Assembly (NCBI GenBank): GCA_903813345.2
Contig: CAIIXF020000001.1
Coordinates: 13,847,915 to 13,911,914, forward strand
DNA from: Owenia fusiformis
Taxonomy: Eukaryota > Annelida > Polychaeta > Sabellida > Oweniidae
DNA length: 64,000 nt
Direction: 5' to 3'
In this document: in pieces, positions 47,951 to 58,200 of the stretch
Layout of the letters: every line of letters starts with the position of its first letter
Numbering within the stretch: the first letter of the stretch is position 1
Made by a program: the position numbers and the translations under genes
The notes under the pieces: generated by a model
Database searches by the model: none
What the model was told of the DNA's origin: nothing
What the model saw: the letters and a program-made list of their open reading frames with translations, nothing else

Positions 47951-49298
47951 ACAACTAAAATGAACTACATCATTACTGGAACACCATTTTACGAATATGT
48001 ACCTTTTGAATCCCCTAATATTTAAAGAAATCACCATATGATACTGACATTTTTGGTTTCTTCATAAGTGAGGAACAGCATATCTACATTTTCTGCTAGT
48101 TTCTTGTATTCTTGTATATGCTTGAACCAATCATTCCATGCCACTATAAATATAGGATTATACACAGTGTTAGCGAGTGTTGTGTAAGTGTGTTGAAGGT
48201 ACAAACTTAAAATTAGAAATAGTCAATGAATCATTTTTTCATTTTTTAATTAAAACTTTCATTTACCAAAAAGGATGTTTAAAACATATGGACAGTGCAC
48301 ACAAAAATATATTCAAATGGAAGAAATCAGATGGAAGTGTTTCAAATATATTGAAAATGTCTACATTTGTATGATTTGTGATAACTATGACCCTTTTGGC
48401 TTTGGGAATTTTTACACATTATTATTTTTAACCCTATACATTACATCCTTTATGATTGAGGGACATGGGGTATAAATAGGAGGCAGACAAATGGAACAGC
48501 CAAAATAACTGTATTTTTGATATTTTCACTAAGCTGGTCAATTTTCTCATATTTCATATTGATTGAGAAGATGTATTGCTTCCAATTTTGTTATGTGTAT
48601 CTTTCAATGTTTTCAAGTTCGTATTCTGCAGTTTGATTTCAACTTCATCATTTTGTTGGATTGTGATAGGACATTTAAAAACACTGATAACATTTTTCAA
48701 ATTTAAAAGTCCTCAAGATTGGCCAATCAAAATCAAGTATTTAGCAATGCTGTTTATTAAACTTACTAATCTTGACTATCTGTGCCAAAGTGTGGATGTA
48801 AGCTGATATTTTAATGAGAGTTGCTAGCCTTTAAGAAAACAATCTATGAATTCTTATTTTACCTTCTCCTTTAAGCCAATTAGGCAAGTAACCTTCCCAT
48901 GTTCCGTTGTAGCCATAAAGAATTGATGCTAAATAATACTTGTATGAGCTATATGCTGCATCTTTGGGGTGACGCACAAGGTTGATCGCCTTGCACTCGC
49001 TGGAATATTATTAGATGATATTTATCTGCAATTCAGTGCTAAAATGACACAAGTGATATTTTCCTCAATGGCACAAAATCTTATTTGAGATGTACATTTA
49101 GGTAATTTTGAATATTATGGAGTATTATTTAAAAACATTTTAAAGTTGATTTTTTATCAGTAGATGCCTTAACCTTTCAGATGGTATATCTTATTAGAGG
49201 ATACCATATTCTCTCAAATGAGTGCACAGTTCCAATGAGAGCACATGCTACTTTTATTTTGAATATGGTCTCAATAAAACACAAAGTTTAATGCATTA

Positions 49299-49808
49299 TC
49301 CCACCAAACAAAGTTTGAAGGGATATAGAGCAGCTGCCCATCTATTTGTTTATTCGTTTGTTTGTCTGGACGATAACTGAAATACCAGTTGACAGATTTG
49401 GTTCAAATTTTATAGGCCTATGCCTTATGAGTGTAGGACCTCTGCTTGAGAAGTGTTTTTCATTATTACTGCTCAATTCTAAATGGCCACCGTCACCATT
49501 TTTTGTGAAAATGTTACCTTTACATGTAATAACTCAAATACCAGAAGAAGATGGAAGCTCAATTAAAAAATGGCTGCCATTTTTGTAAAAAACATAATAT
49601 TTGATGATGAAATATCAATGGACAGATTTGGTTGAAATTTTACATACTGGTGATTGACATGGGTGTAGATCTTGCCGAAGGAGACAATACTACTCAATTA
49701 TTATTTCAACTTTTTTTTCTATCATGTACAGTTCAAAATGACAATGTAGTCTTTAAAATATGTTACCTTTGGTGGAATTTGCTACTCCATTGAGTTGGTG
49801 TTTTCTAG
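49299..49808 (+). mobile_element. Helitron-like element in SULT-A intron 2
   Basis: The left end is TCCCACCAAACAAAGTTTG preceded by A (ATTA|TC). The right end is GCTACTCCATTGAGTTGGTG, then TTTTCTAG followed by T. Interior: a TTTGTTTATTCGTTTG tract, GATAACTGAAATACCAGTTG and AAAATGGCCACCGTCACC. The same insertion, shortened, lies at the equivalent place in SULT-B (58100-58376), so it was present before the gene duplicated. Confidence 0.65.
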
Positions 49809-50379
49809 TTTTGATTATTAACACAATTAGATATTGATTGATGATTATATTTAACACTCATTAGGGAGAATATGGTAGTAATAAAGTTTGATAATTCTCT
49901 AAACCTCTCAAATCTTGCACTTAGAAAATAACAAGATTCTCCACATAATCCTGGAGAGAGCAATATGCCTATGTGCATAAATTGTCTTACTTCCATACTG
50001 TCTTTGGAATTGAACTTGGTAGTTGGTGTGTTCTGATAATTCTGGGAGAAGGCACTGAACCTATGACATTCTGTGTCGCTGACTCAGGCATACAGAACTC
50101 TTCCATACCCTTAGGGGCCTCTTGTAGTTCATGTGTCAGCCTGTATACTATATTCCATATCCAATGCTGCCCTTTAGAAAATCAGAGAATGATATATATA
50201 TCATAGGTTAGGGGCCTCTTATAGTTCATGTGTCAGCCTGTATACTAAATTCCATGTCCAATGGTTCCCTTTGTAAATACAGAGAATGATGTATAAGTCA
50301 GTTAGTCAAGGCCATAGCTGGGTTCAAAAATTAGGGGGAGTAGATTAGCTTTTATTCCAGGGTTAGAAAACAGCACCCT

Positions 50380-52275
50380 GACTACCAATGGCAAAAACCT
50401 GCCATTGCTGACTGCCAATGGCAAACACCTGCCGTTGCTGACTGCAAGTGGCAAACACCTGCCAATGGTAAACACCTGCTATTGCTGACTACCGATGGCA
50501 AACACCTGCCATTGCTGACTGCCAATGGCAAACACCTGCCATTGCTGACTACCAATGGAAAACACCTGCCATTACTGATTGTCAATAGCAAACACCTGCC
50601 ATTGGTGCCAATGGCAAACACCTGCCATTGCTGACTGCCAATGGCACACATCTGCCATTGCTGACTGCCAATGGCAAACACCTGCCATTGCTGACTACCA
50701 ATGGCAAACACCTGTCATTGCTGACTGCCAATGGCAAACACCTGCCATTGCTGACTGCCAATGGCAAACACCTGCCATTGCTGACTACCTATGGCAAACA
50801 CCTGCCATTGCTGACTGCCAATGGCAAACACCTGCCATTGCTGACTACCAATGGCAAACACCTGCCATTGTTATTGATGCCATTTTTGAACGTCAATGAC
50901 AAACACCTGCCATTGCTGACTGCCAATGGCACACACCTGCCATTGCTGACTACCAATGGCAATCACCTGTCATTGCTGACTGCCAATGGCAAACACCTGT
51001 TATTGCTGACTACCAAGGCAAACACCTGCCATTGCTGACTGTCAATGGCAAACACCTGCCATTGCTGACTGCCAATGGCAAACACCTGCCATTGCTGACT
51101 GCCAATGGCAAACACCTGCCATTGCTGACTACCAATGGCAAACACCTGCCATTGTTATTGATGCCATTTTTGAACGTCAATGACAAACACCTGCCATTGC
51201 TGACTGCCAATGGCACACACCTGCCATTGCTGACTACCAATGGCAATCACCTGTCATTGCTGACTGCCAATGGCAAACACCTGTTATTGCTGACTACCAA
51301 GGCAAACACCTGCCATTGCTGACTGTCAATGGCAAACACCTGCCATTGCTGACTGCCAATGGCAAACACCTGCCATTGCTGACTGCCAATGGCAAACACC
51401 TGCCATTGCTGACTACCAATGGCAAACACCTGCCATTGCTGACTGCCAATGCCAAACATCTGCCATTGCTGACTACCAATGGCAAACACCTGCCATTGCT
51501 GACTGCCTATGGCAAATACCTGTTATTGCTGACTACCAATGGCAAACACCTGCCATTGCTGACTTCCAATGGCAAACACCTGCCATTGCTGACTGCCTAT
51601 GGCAAATACCTGCCATTGCTGACTACCAATGGCAAACACCTGCCATTGCTGACTGCCAATGGCAAACACCTGCCATTGCTGACTGCCTATGGCAAATACC
51701 TGTTATTGCTGACTACCAATGGCAAACACCTGCCATTGCTGACTGCCTATGGCAAATACCTGTTATTGCTGACTACAAATGGCAAAAACCTGCCATTGCT
51801 GACTGCCTATGGCAAATACCTGTTATTGCTGACTACCAATGGCAAACACCTGCCATTGCTGACTACAAATGGCAAAAACCTACCATCACTGACTGCCAAT
51901 TGCTGACTGCCAATGACAAACACCTGCCATAACTGTCTGCCAATTGTGAACACCTGTTATTGATGACTGCCAATGGCAAACACCTGCCATTGCTGACTGC
52001 CAGTGGCAGATACCTGCCATTGCTGACTGCCAATGGCAAACACCTGTCATTGCTGACTGCCAATGGCAAACACCTGTTATTTCTGACTGCCAATGGCAAA
52101 CACCTGCCATTGCTGACTGCCAATGGCAAACACCTGCCATTGCTGACTGCCAATGACAAACACCTGCCAATGCTGACTGCCAATGGCACACACCTGCCAT
52201 TGCTGACTGCCAATGGCAAACACCTGCCATTGCTGACTGCCAATGGCAAACACCTGCCATTGTCATTGATGCCAT
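50380..52275. repeat. 30-bp hairpin minisatellite (SULT-A intron 1), ~1.9 kb
   Basis: Roughly 60 tandem units of 30 bp, each with CTGACTGCCAATGGCAAACA followed by CCTGCCATTG. Within two neighbouring half-units the words TGCCATTG and CAATGGCA are exact reverse complements 8 nt apart, so every unit can fold into an 8-bp stem. Variant units (TACCAATGG, TGCCTATGG, AAATACCTGTTATTG) are arranged in a higher-order pattern: a 284 bp block containing TTATTGATGCCATTTTTGAA begins at 50871 and again at 51155. Because 30 is a multiple of three, long frames read through on both strands (repeating [10 protein letters not shown]), which is a by-product. A homologous shorter array lies in SULT-B. Confidence 0.92.
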
Positions 52276-52649
52276 TAACAATGACATTGCTGCTTAATGA
52301 TCAATAGACTAAATGCATTGTCTTCAACCTTAGTTGTAAGTGTCCTTATTTTCAACCATTGTTTCAGGAGCAAGGCATTCTTCTTTGGTCTGATTTATTA
52401 AACTAAAATCTGGAATATCTTGTGTTGATTTTGTTCTTATTTTTTATAAGTCAACCCTAAAAACAACATTAAATATAATTTCTCACATTGCTTTTCTTTT
52501 TTCTAATTCTAAATAGTGCCTGAAAAAGATTAACAGTAGGCTTTAAATTTAAAAAAACAATAACATATCATGATGTTAAAATCAGTACTACTCGGATAGC
52601 AAATCAAGAAAAACAATAAAATAAAGTCAAACAATAATGCATTACTTAC
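52276..52649. other. SULT-A intron 1 between array and exon 1
   Basis: Single-copy-looking AT-rich intron sequence. Part (AGGAGCAAGGCATTCTTCTT region, near 52366) is shared with 59585 in SULT-B. Nothing else seen. Confidence 0.4.
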
Positions 52650-52869
52650 CAGACCTTGGATATGAAAAGAACCATATGTCATCAGCCCTGACTTCAAAAT
52701 CTTTCATTTAATCATGAATCGTTGGTCTAATAAACTGTGGATAGATATATCCATCTACTTTGTGTACAGGGAATGGTTCTCCCAGATCATCCTTTATGAT
52801 TGTAGGTGTTCCTTTAGTGACAACCATATCATCAAAAATGCCACCAACTGCATAGTTTATTTCTGCCAT

Positions 52870-53832
52870 TTTCACCCAGTCCTCTGTACTATCAAGGCAG
52901 TTATATCCTTTTCTATTGACATGCCATGTCAGTTTGTCCTACACAGGTTCAATTAAAGGTGTAGTATGCCCATATATGATTGCCAGAATTGAAAATTAAA
53001 TGGCAAGAAAGGTATTTTTAAGTTTTCCCCTTTACTTCTAATGCTATAGTTATTAAGTTACATAGTAAATTAAGATGTTCCAATGAGGTAGCCAGGAAGA
53101 AAAAAGCGACGAGGCGAAAAATATTTCCAAACCTTGCCTTGCTTTCCTGGCAATAGAAGGACATAATGATAAACCTTACTTAATGAGATTGTTTACAATT
53201 GAATCAAAAATTGATGATTTAAGTGCTTAAAACACATATCAAGAAAAAGGATGAGTGTGCTAAGATGCATTAATTGTGAGTATTAACTATAAAATTGAAA
53301 CAAGCTTTCAAGAGTTCCTTGCAATACAAACACCAAAACACAACATGTTATCAGATATGAGTGTACACTTACACTTTAATTGACAGGCAAGTCCCTATTT
53401 AGAACATGTTGAAGTTTTATAATGGAATTACTAATTAATTACTAATAGTTTCAATTATTGTAGAGCCCATTTTGGCAGTTAGTGATATTTGTAGATAGAG
53501 GGGTGTTTAAAAGCATAATATACCTGTTATAAGTTATGCGTCTCAACAAATTTTTATACCAATAAAAAGATAAGACTTCATATTTGATTATGTTTTTTAT
53601 CTATCCTTTTTTTAGATTAGCATTTATTCTAAATGGGTATCAATTTATGATGGCTGCCATTTTCTGTGAAATAAATTTTTGGCTCTTTACCTTCTTGAAT
53701 TTTTTTCATATTTTTAAAGATAAGGTCTGATTCTACCTTTTAATAAACGCCTAGAATATCAAAATCATGCAATGTACATATATTTTTATCAAAAACTATC
53801 TCTCATCTAGTTAATGATTAAGATGTCTTATG
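52870..53832. other. Intergenic spacer, SULT unit A
   Basis: Upstream of SULT-A on the minus strand. GGTAGCCAGGAAGAAAAAAG and the following ~700 bp are repeated upstream of SULT-B (60445 onward), so this belongs to the duplicated unit. No promoter element was placed. Confidence 0.45.
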
Positions 53833-54092
53833 TAAACATGTGTCAGTATCATATGTTTAAGAAAATCTAAACGTTTGCGAACAAATAGTTCAGAAGATGA
53901 TAGAATCATTGATATAACACATCACTTCTGTTACTTAAACGGAGCTTCAAAAATGGTTAAGATGTGAACTTTTAATCCCAGATCTGTTCACTTGATAATA
54001 GTGAGGTATTGTATCGATGATTCTGTCATCTTCTAAATTATTTGCTTGCTTGCTTGTAGATTTCTTAAACATATGATACTTACACACGTTTA
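53833..54092. mobile_element. Small foldback related to the 3676-4075 element
   Basis: Left AGTATCATATGTTTAAGAAA and right TTTCTTAAACATATGATACT are inverted. The interior GCGAACAAATAGTTCAGAAG matches the 3676-4075 element. No copy was recognised at the equivalent place in unit B (after 61350), suggesting insertion into A after duplication or loss in B. Confidence 0.55.
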
Positions 54093-54379
54093 TCTTGGAA
54101 ATTCTACCTACAACTCGTGAAATAAAGAAAAAAGAAAAATCGTACCTTCTAGTACTATTCTAGCCAAGGGTGGAGTACCAGTGTACATGAACTGTAACAG
54201 TAGTTTCATCATAGTTAATGATTATGTTAATTTGCATAATTTCCTACTTGTAATAAGACTATTAATATGCCAGAGGTTCAGATTATCAGGAAAACAATAC
54301 TAGACATGAATGGCAAGTTTTTTGAAAAATTACTAGTATGAGTTTTTACTAGTATTTCCAATTACTTGTAATTGAAAGT

Positions 54380-54960
54380 TAAACTTGCAAGAAATCTCCA
54401 GGGCCTATCAAACTCCCATTTGGTTTGGGCATTCCGCTTCCTACTGACCCCATGATTGACATTATCATTGCTGGCATTGTCCATTTTGACCAGGAATTTA
54501 TCCATTTACACTATTTTCGGACAAATTTTGAGTTTCAACTGTTTTACAAAACATCCCATAATTTCATCGGAAACCGTATAATGCGCTTGAACGGGATACA
54601 GGTTAATTGGGCAAAATATTTGCATAGATTTTTCAGGCAACCATTCCTTGGGTTATATCCTATATTGTATGTTTGTAAAACACCTGAAATCTTGCAAGAA
54701 AAGTTTTTATCGGAAAAACTTTTGGAAGAACTTCTCTATATTTAACAAACATGTGGTTAAACAGGGCTGGTTAAAGCTACAAATAAAGGAGTTGGGCAAG
54801 AGTTGGAATCATTCTGAATACAACTTCATGTAGTTCCGGTCCATGTCAAACTTATACAAATGGCGAGTACATTGTATTTGGAAATTTTTTCTTGTATTTG
54901 TCAAATTACTTTTAAAATTACAAGTATATGAATGGGGATCTGAAACTGTGATAAATACCA
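54380..54960. other. Spacer block shared by SULT units A and B
   Basis: This block recurs at about 61690-62235 (CCTACTGACCCCATGATTGA, TTTGACCAGGAATTTATC, GAACGGGATACAGGTTAATT). A plus-strand frame of ~105 codons is open here but broken in the other copy, so it is not treated as a gene. It marks the duplication unit end, just before the last exon of the next SULT gene. Confidence 0.5.
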
Positions 54961-55005
54961 CTATTTTTGTTCAGTAATATCAAAACTGTTGTAAAATTAC
55001 ATATT

Positions 55006-55258
55006 CTTAAGCGTCTAACAAGTCATCATAGACAAATGGTATTCTCTTCATTCTTTCCTTGTAGACTTTATTAAAAAGCTCATTCTGTGCCACAGTAAAG
55101 TGTTGTTCCATGTTTTTTGTCAAATAACATTCTTAAGAGTCTAACAAGTCATCATAGACAAATGGTATTCCCTTCATTCTTTCCTTGTAGACTTTATTAA
55201 AAAGCTCATTCTGTGCTACAGTAAAATGTTGTTACGTGTTTTTTGTCAAATAACATTC
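55006..55258 (-). repeat. Two extra tandem copies of the SULT-B last exon
   Basis: The terminal exon of SULT-B is followed by two further 126-bp copies, with their stop equivalents at 55135-55133 and 55009-55007. Each has CACTTTACTGTGGCACAGAA or a near match and the end ATGATGACTTGTTAGAC. Both lack the TTTATTTCAG acceptor and the first GGGTAGTTGGTGGATGG stretch, being joined by TTTTTTGTCAAATAACATTC instead. They are therefore exon relics, probably 3' of the true stop. Confidence 0.8.
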
Positions 55259-58200
55259 TTAAGAGTCTAACATGTCATCATAGACAAATGGTATTCCCTT
55301 CATTCTTTCCTTGTAGACTTTATTAAAAAGCTCATTTTGTGCCACAGTAAAGTGCTCTTTCCATCCACCAACTACCCCTGAAATAAATGTAAAATATTTA
55401 ATAGCAAATCACATATAGTTGTTGGATCAAGGATCATTAGAATGTACATTTAGTTGATTTGTATATACTGTATTGTTTAGAATATGAATGCTCAAATATG
55501 AAGTTCTCATAGACTGTCATGAATATAGGGTTGGTAAAAATGTTGAAATCTTTGTACACTGTAGATGTTTTCATACTCCGATCATCAAAGTTCAAGAAAT
55601 CAGCTCAACTCTGTAAAATTAGTAACAGTGCTGCTGCATTATGGTTTCATAAAGAACTGAACAATGTCATTTTTTAAAGGAGTTAAAGTATTTTTGAATT
55701 GCAGTAAAGAACCCTGTATCATTCTTCAGATTTGAAATGATAATGCAGTATGTTTACATTAAATATGCAGCCTATTAGAGGAATAATGACAGCAGTAGAA
55801 TAGGTGTAAGATACCCATCCCCTATGGGCATAGCCAATCATGAGGCAGACAAGACTATTGCCACAGAGGGATTTTATATGAAAATATTAATTCAGATATA
55901 CCAGCATTTTTCAAATAAACTGAAAATGAAATCTAACAATTGTAATACTTTATATTCACTTCAGCTATTGTAAATTGTCTCATCTATTTTAAGATCTTAG
56001 CTATGCCCCCATCCCAGTTACATTTATTTCCCACCCTTTACTTGTGATAAGATGAGATAATTATTACATGTTGATAATCAAATATTAAAACCTTTTCTGA
56101 ACATCACATCTGCCCCTCTTCCATCTCTTGCATATGGATCGTATTCTTGATTGCGAGATTGTATAACATCAATCTTTGTTTCATCAACCATTTTCTTGTA
56201 ATCTTCTTCACTCCAACTTACACCTAAATAGTCAGCTATCTTCTTTATGGTACCAAGTGTATCCTTAAAATGTACACATCCATTGATTACCCTATTCTTT
56301 ATTTGATTGATTGATTTATGTATATGAGGGATATAACGAGGAATACCATTTTGATCTTAACTGCTTATTCAATCGAGATTGGGAGTTCATTTTCATGGTA
56401 CATTTACTCACTATCCCACTGAACAAATTTTAAGAACATTTTTCAAGGTGGCTACTGAATTCAAAATGGCCACCATTTTTATGAAGAAATGTATTTTTTG
56501 ATCAAATAAATACCAGTAATTGGATTTGATACAAATTTTAGAGGCTTTTTGTGCACAGTGTTCAGCGTTTGGTAGTCAGCATATGTAAGAATGGCATTTG
56601 ATGACACTTTGCATGTTAATGCCTTATTGTGAAAATTCATATATTGAATCTCTTTGAATTAAAAAAATCACTGTACTATACTGACATTTTTGGTTTCTTC
56701 ATAAGTAAGGAACAGCATATCAACATTTTCTGCTAGTTTCTTGTATTCTTGTACATGCTTGAACCAATCATTCCATGCCACTATAAATATAAGATTATCC
56801 AGTGTTAGTTAGTGTTGTATAAGTGTGTTGAAGGTACAAAAATTAGAAATAGTAAATGAATTATTTTTTCATTTTTCTTTATTAAACAAGAATATAATAC
56901 TACATGTATATAAAGGAAGAAATCAAAGGAAATTGAAGTGTTTCAAATTTACTGTAAATGTCTACATTTGCATGAATTGCGATGTCCTTTTTGGCTTTAT
57001 TATCCTATCGAACAAAGTTCTGAGGGATATAGGGAACCCCTCCGTCCGTTAAGCTCTTCTGAGCCTGGAGGCCGTGTTCCCAGCAAAGTAGGTGTCGCTT
57101 AAATTGGCCAAACACGGGACACAGTGGTTTGATATGGCACATTGGTGAGGTATACCACATGGCTAAGAATAAAATAAATACCAAATAATAGAAGAACAAA
57201 GAGTTAAAAGAATAAAGATATTCTCAATCTAACAATACAAGCAGCCACCTCAAGACAACCATCTGTAAGTTTTTTTTACTATAATTCGAAAAAGTACTGG
57301 AGTGATTTTGTTCATATTTGATATGTGAATATAATAAGCATGGCACACTGTCTAATGACATTTTGATTAGTAGGTGGCCATTTTGAAAAATGGCCGTCAT
57401 TTACATGTGCGTGTGTGCGATTTTGTTAAAATTTTATATGTTCCTACTTACATGTAGAAGCATATTACACATTCTGACAATAATTTGACTAGTGAGCAAC
57501 CATTTTGAAAATGGTCGTCATTTTTGTGTGTGTTATTTTATGATTTTTGCTATATACTTCGTTTGTAAAAATGCCAGCCATATCACTTCTATGGGATTGA
57601 TTGGGTAGGCTTTGGTGTTGCTGTTTTCTAGTTTACATTATTATTTTCAACCCTATACATTACATCCTTTATGATGTTAAGAAAATAATCTAGTTATTTT
57701 ACCCTCTCCTTTAAGCCAGTTAGGCAAGTAACCTTCCCATGTGCCATTATAGCCATAAACAAGTGCTGCTGAATGGTGCTTGTATAAACTATATGCTGCA
57801 TCTTTGGGATGACGGACAATGTTGATCACCTTGCACTTGCTGAAATATTATAAGTTAATATTTATATCTATACACTGCAATTCAATGCTAAAATGACACA
57901 AAAGTGATTTTTTCCTAAATGGCAAAAAATCTCATATGATAATATGTACTGATTTTATCAGTAGATATCTCAACCTTTTAGATGGTATCTATTATTATAG
58001 GATACCATATTCTCTCTAATGAGCACACAGTTCCAATGAGAGCACATGCTACTTTTATTTTGAATATGGTCTCAATAAAACATGAAGTTTAATGCATTAT
58101 CCCACCAAACAAAATTTGTAGGGATATAGAGTTCTGGATAAATGGAAGCTGAATTAAAACATGGCTGACATTTTTGTAAAAAAACATAATATTTGATAAC

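Larger units (their letters stand above)
46521..52869 (-). pseudogene. Cytosolic sulfotransferase SULT-A, two nonsense codons
   Basis: Six exon equivalents, in minus-strand order: 52869-52650, 50171-49991, 48999-48863, 48143-48049, 47494-47323 and 46639-46521. All splice sites match those of SULT-B, and exon lengths are identical (220, 181, 137, 95, 172, 119 nt). Two in-frame stops disable it. TAA at 52710-52708 in exon 1 replaces Phe of IHDFMKDF in B, and TAA at 47377-47375 in exon 5 replaces the Glu that follows SRNK in unit C. Otherwise it keeps YPRSGQHW (PAPS loop, with Arg for the usual Lys), RTHQLP (catalytic His), [13 protein letters not shown] (3'-phosphate loop) and [13 protein letters not shown]. 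Part of exon 2 with its acceptor region is duplicated at about 50211-50300. Assembly error could mimic a stop, but two make decay more likely. Confidence 0.82.

Noticed and set aside
50380-52275. CRISPR-like look of regularly spaced repeats
   Set aside because: There are no unique spacers: the whole 30 bp unit repeats, and the genome is clearly an animal's.
50579-52307. Long plus- and minus-strand ORFs with repeating [10 protein letters not shown] or [10 protein letters not shown]
   Set aside because: They arise because a 30-bp tandem repeat keeps any stop-free frame open. Frames are open on both strands and the array lies in an intron.
54425-54745. 106-codon ORF in the SULT spacer
   Set aside because: The duplicated copy at 61687-61932 is broken and the sequence has no recognisable domain; it is probably spacer.
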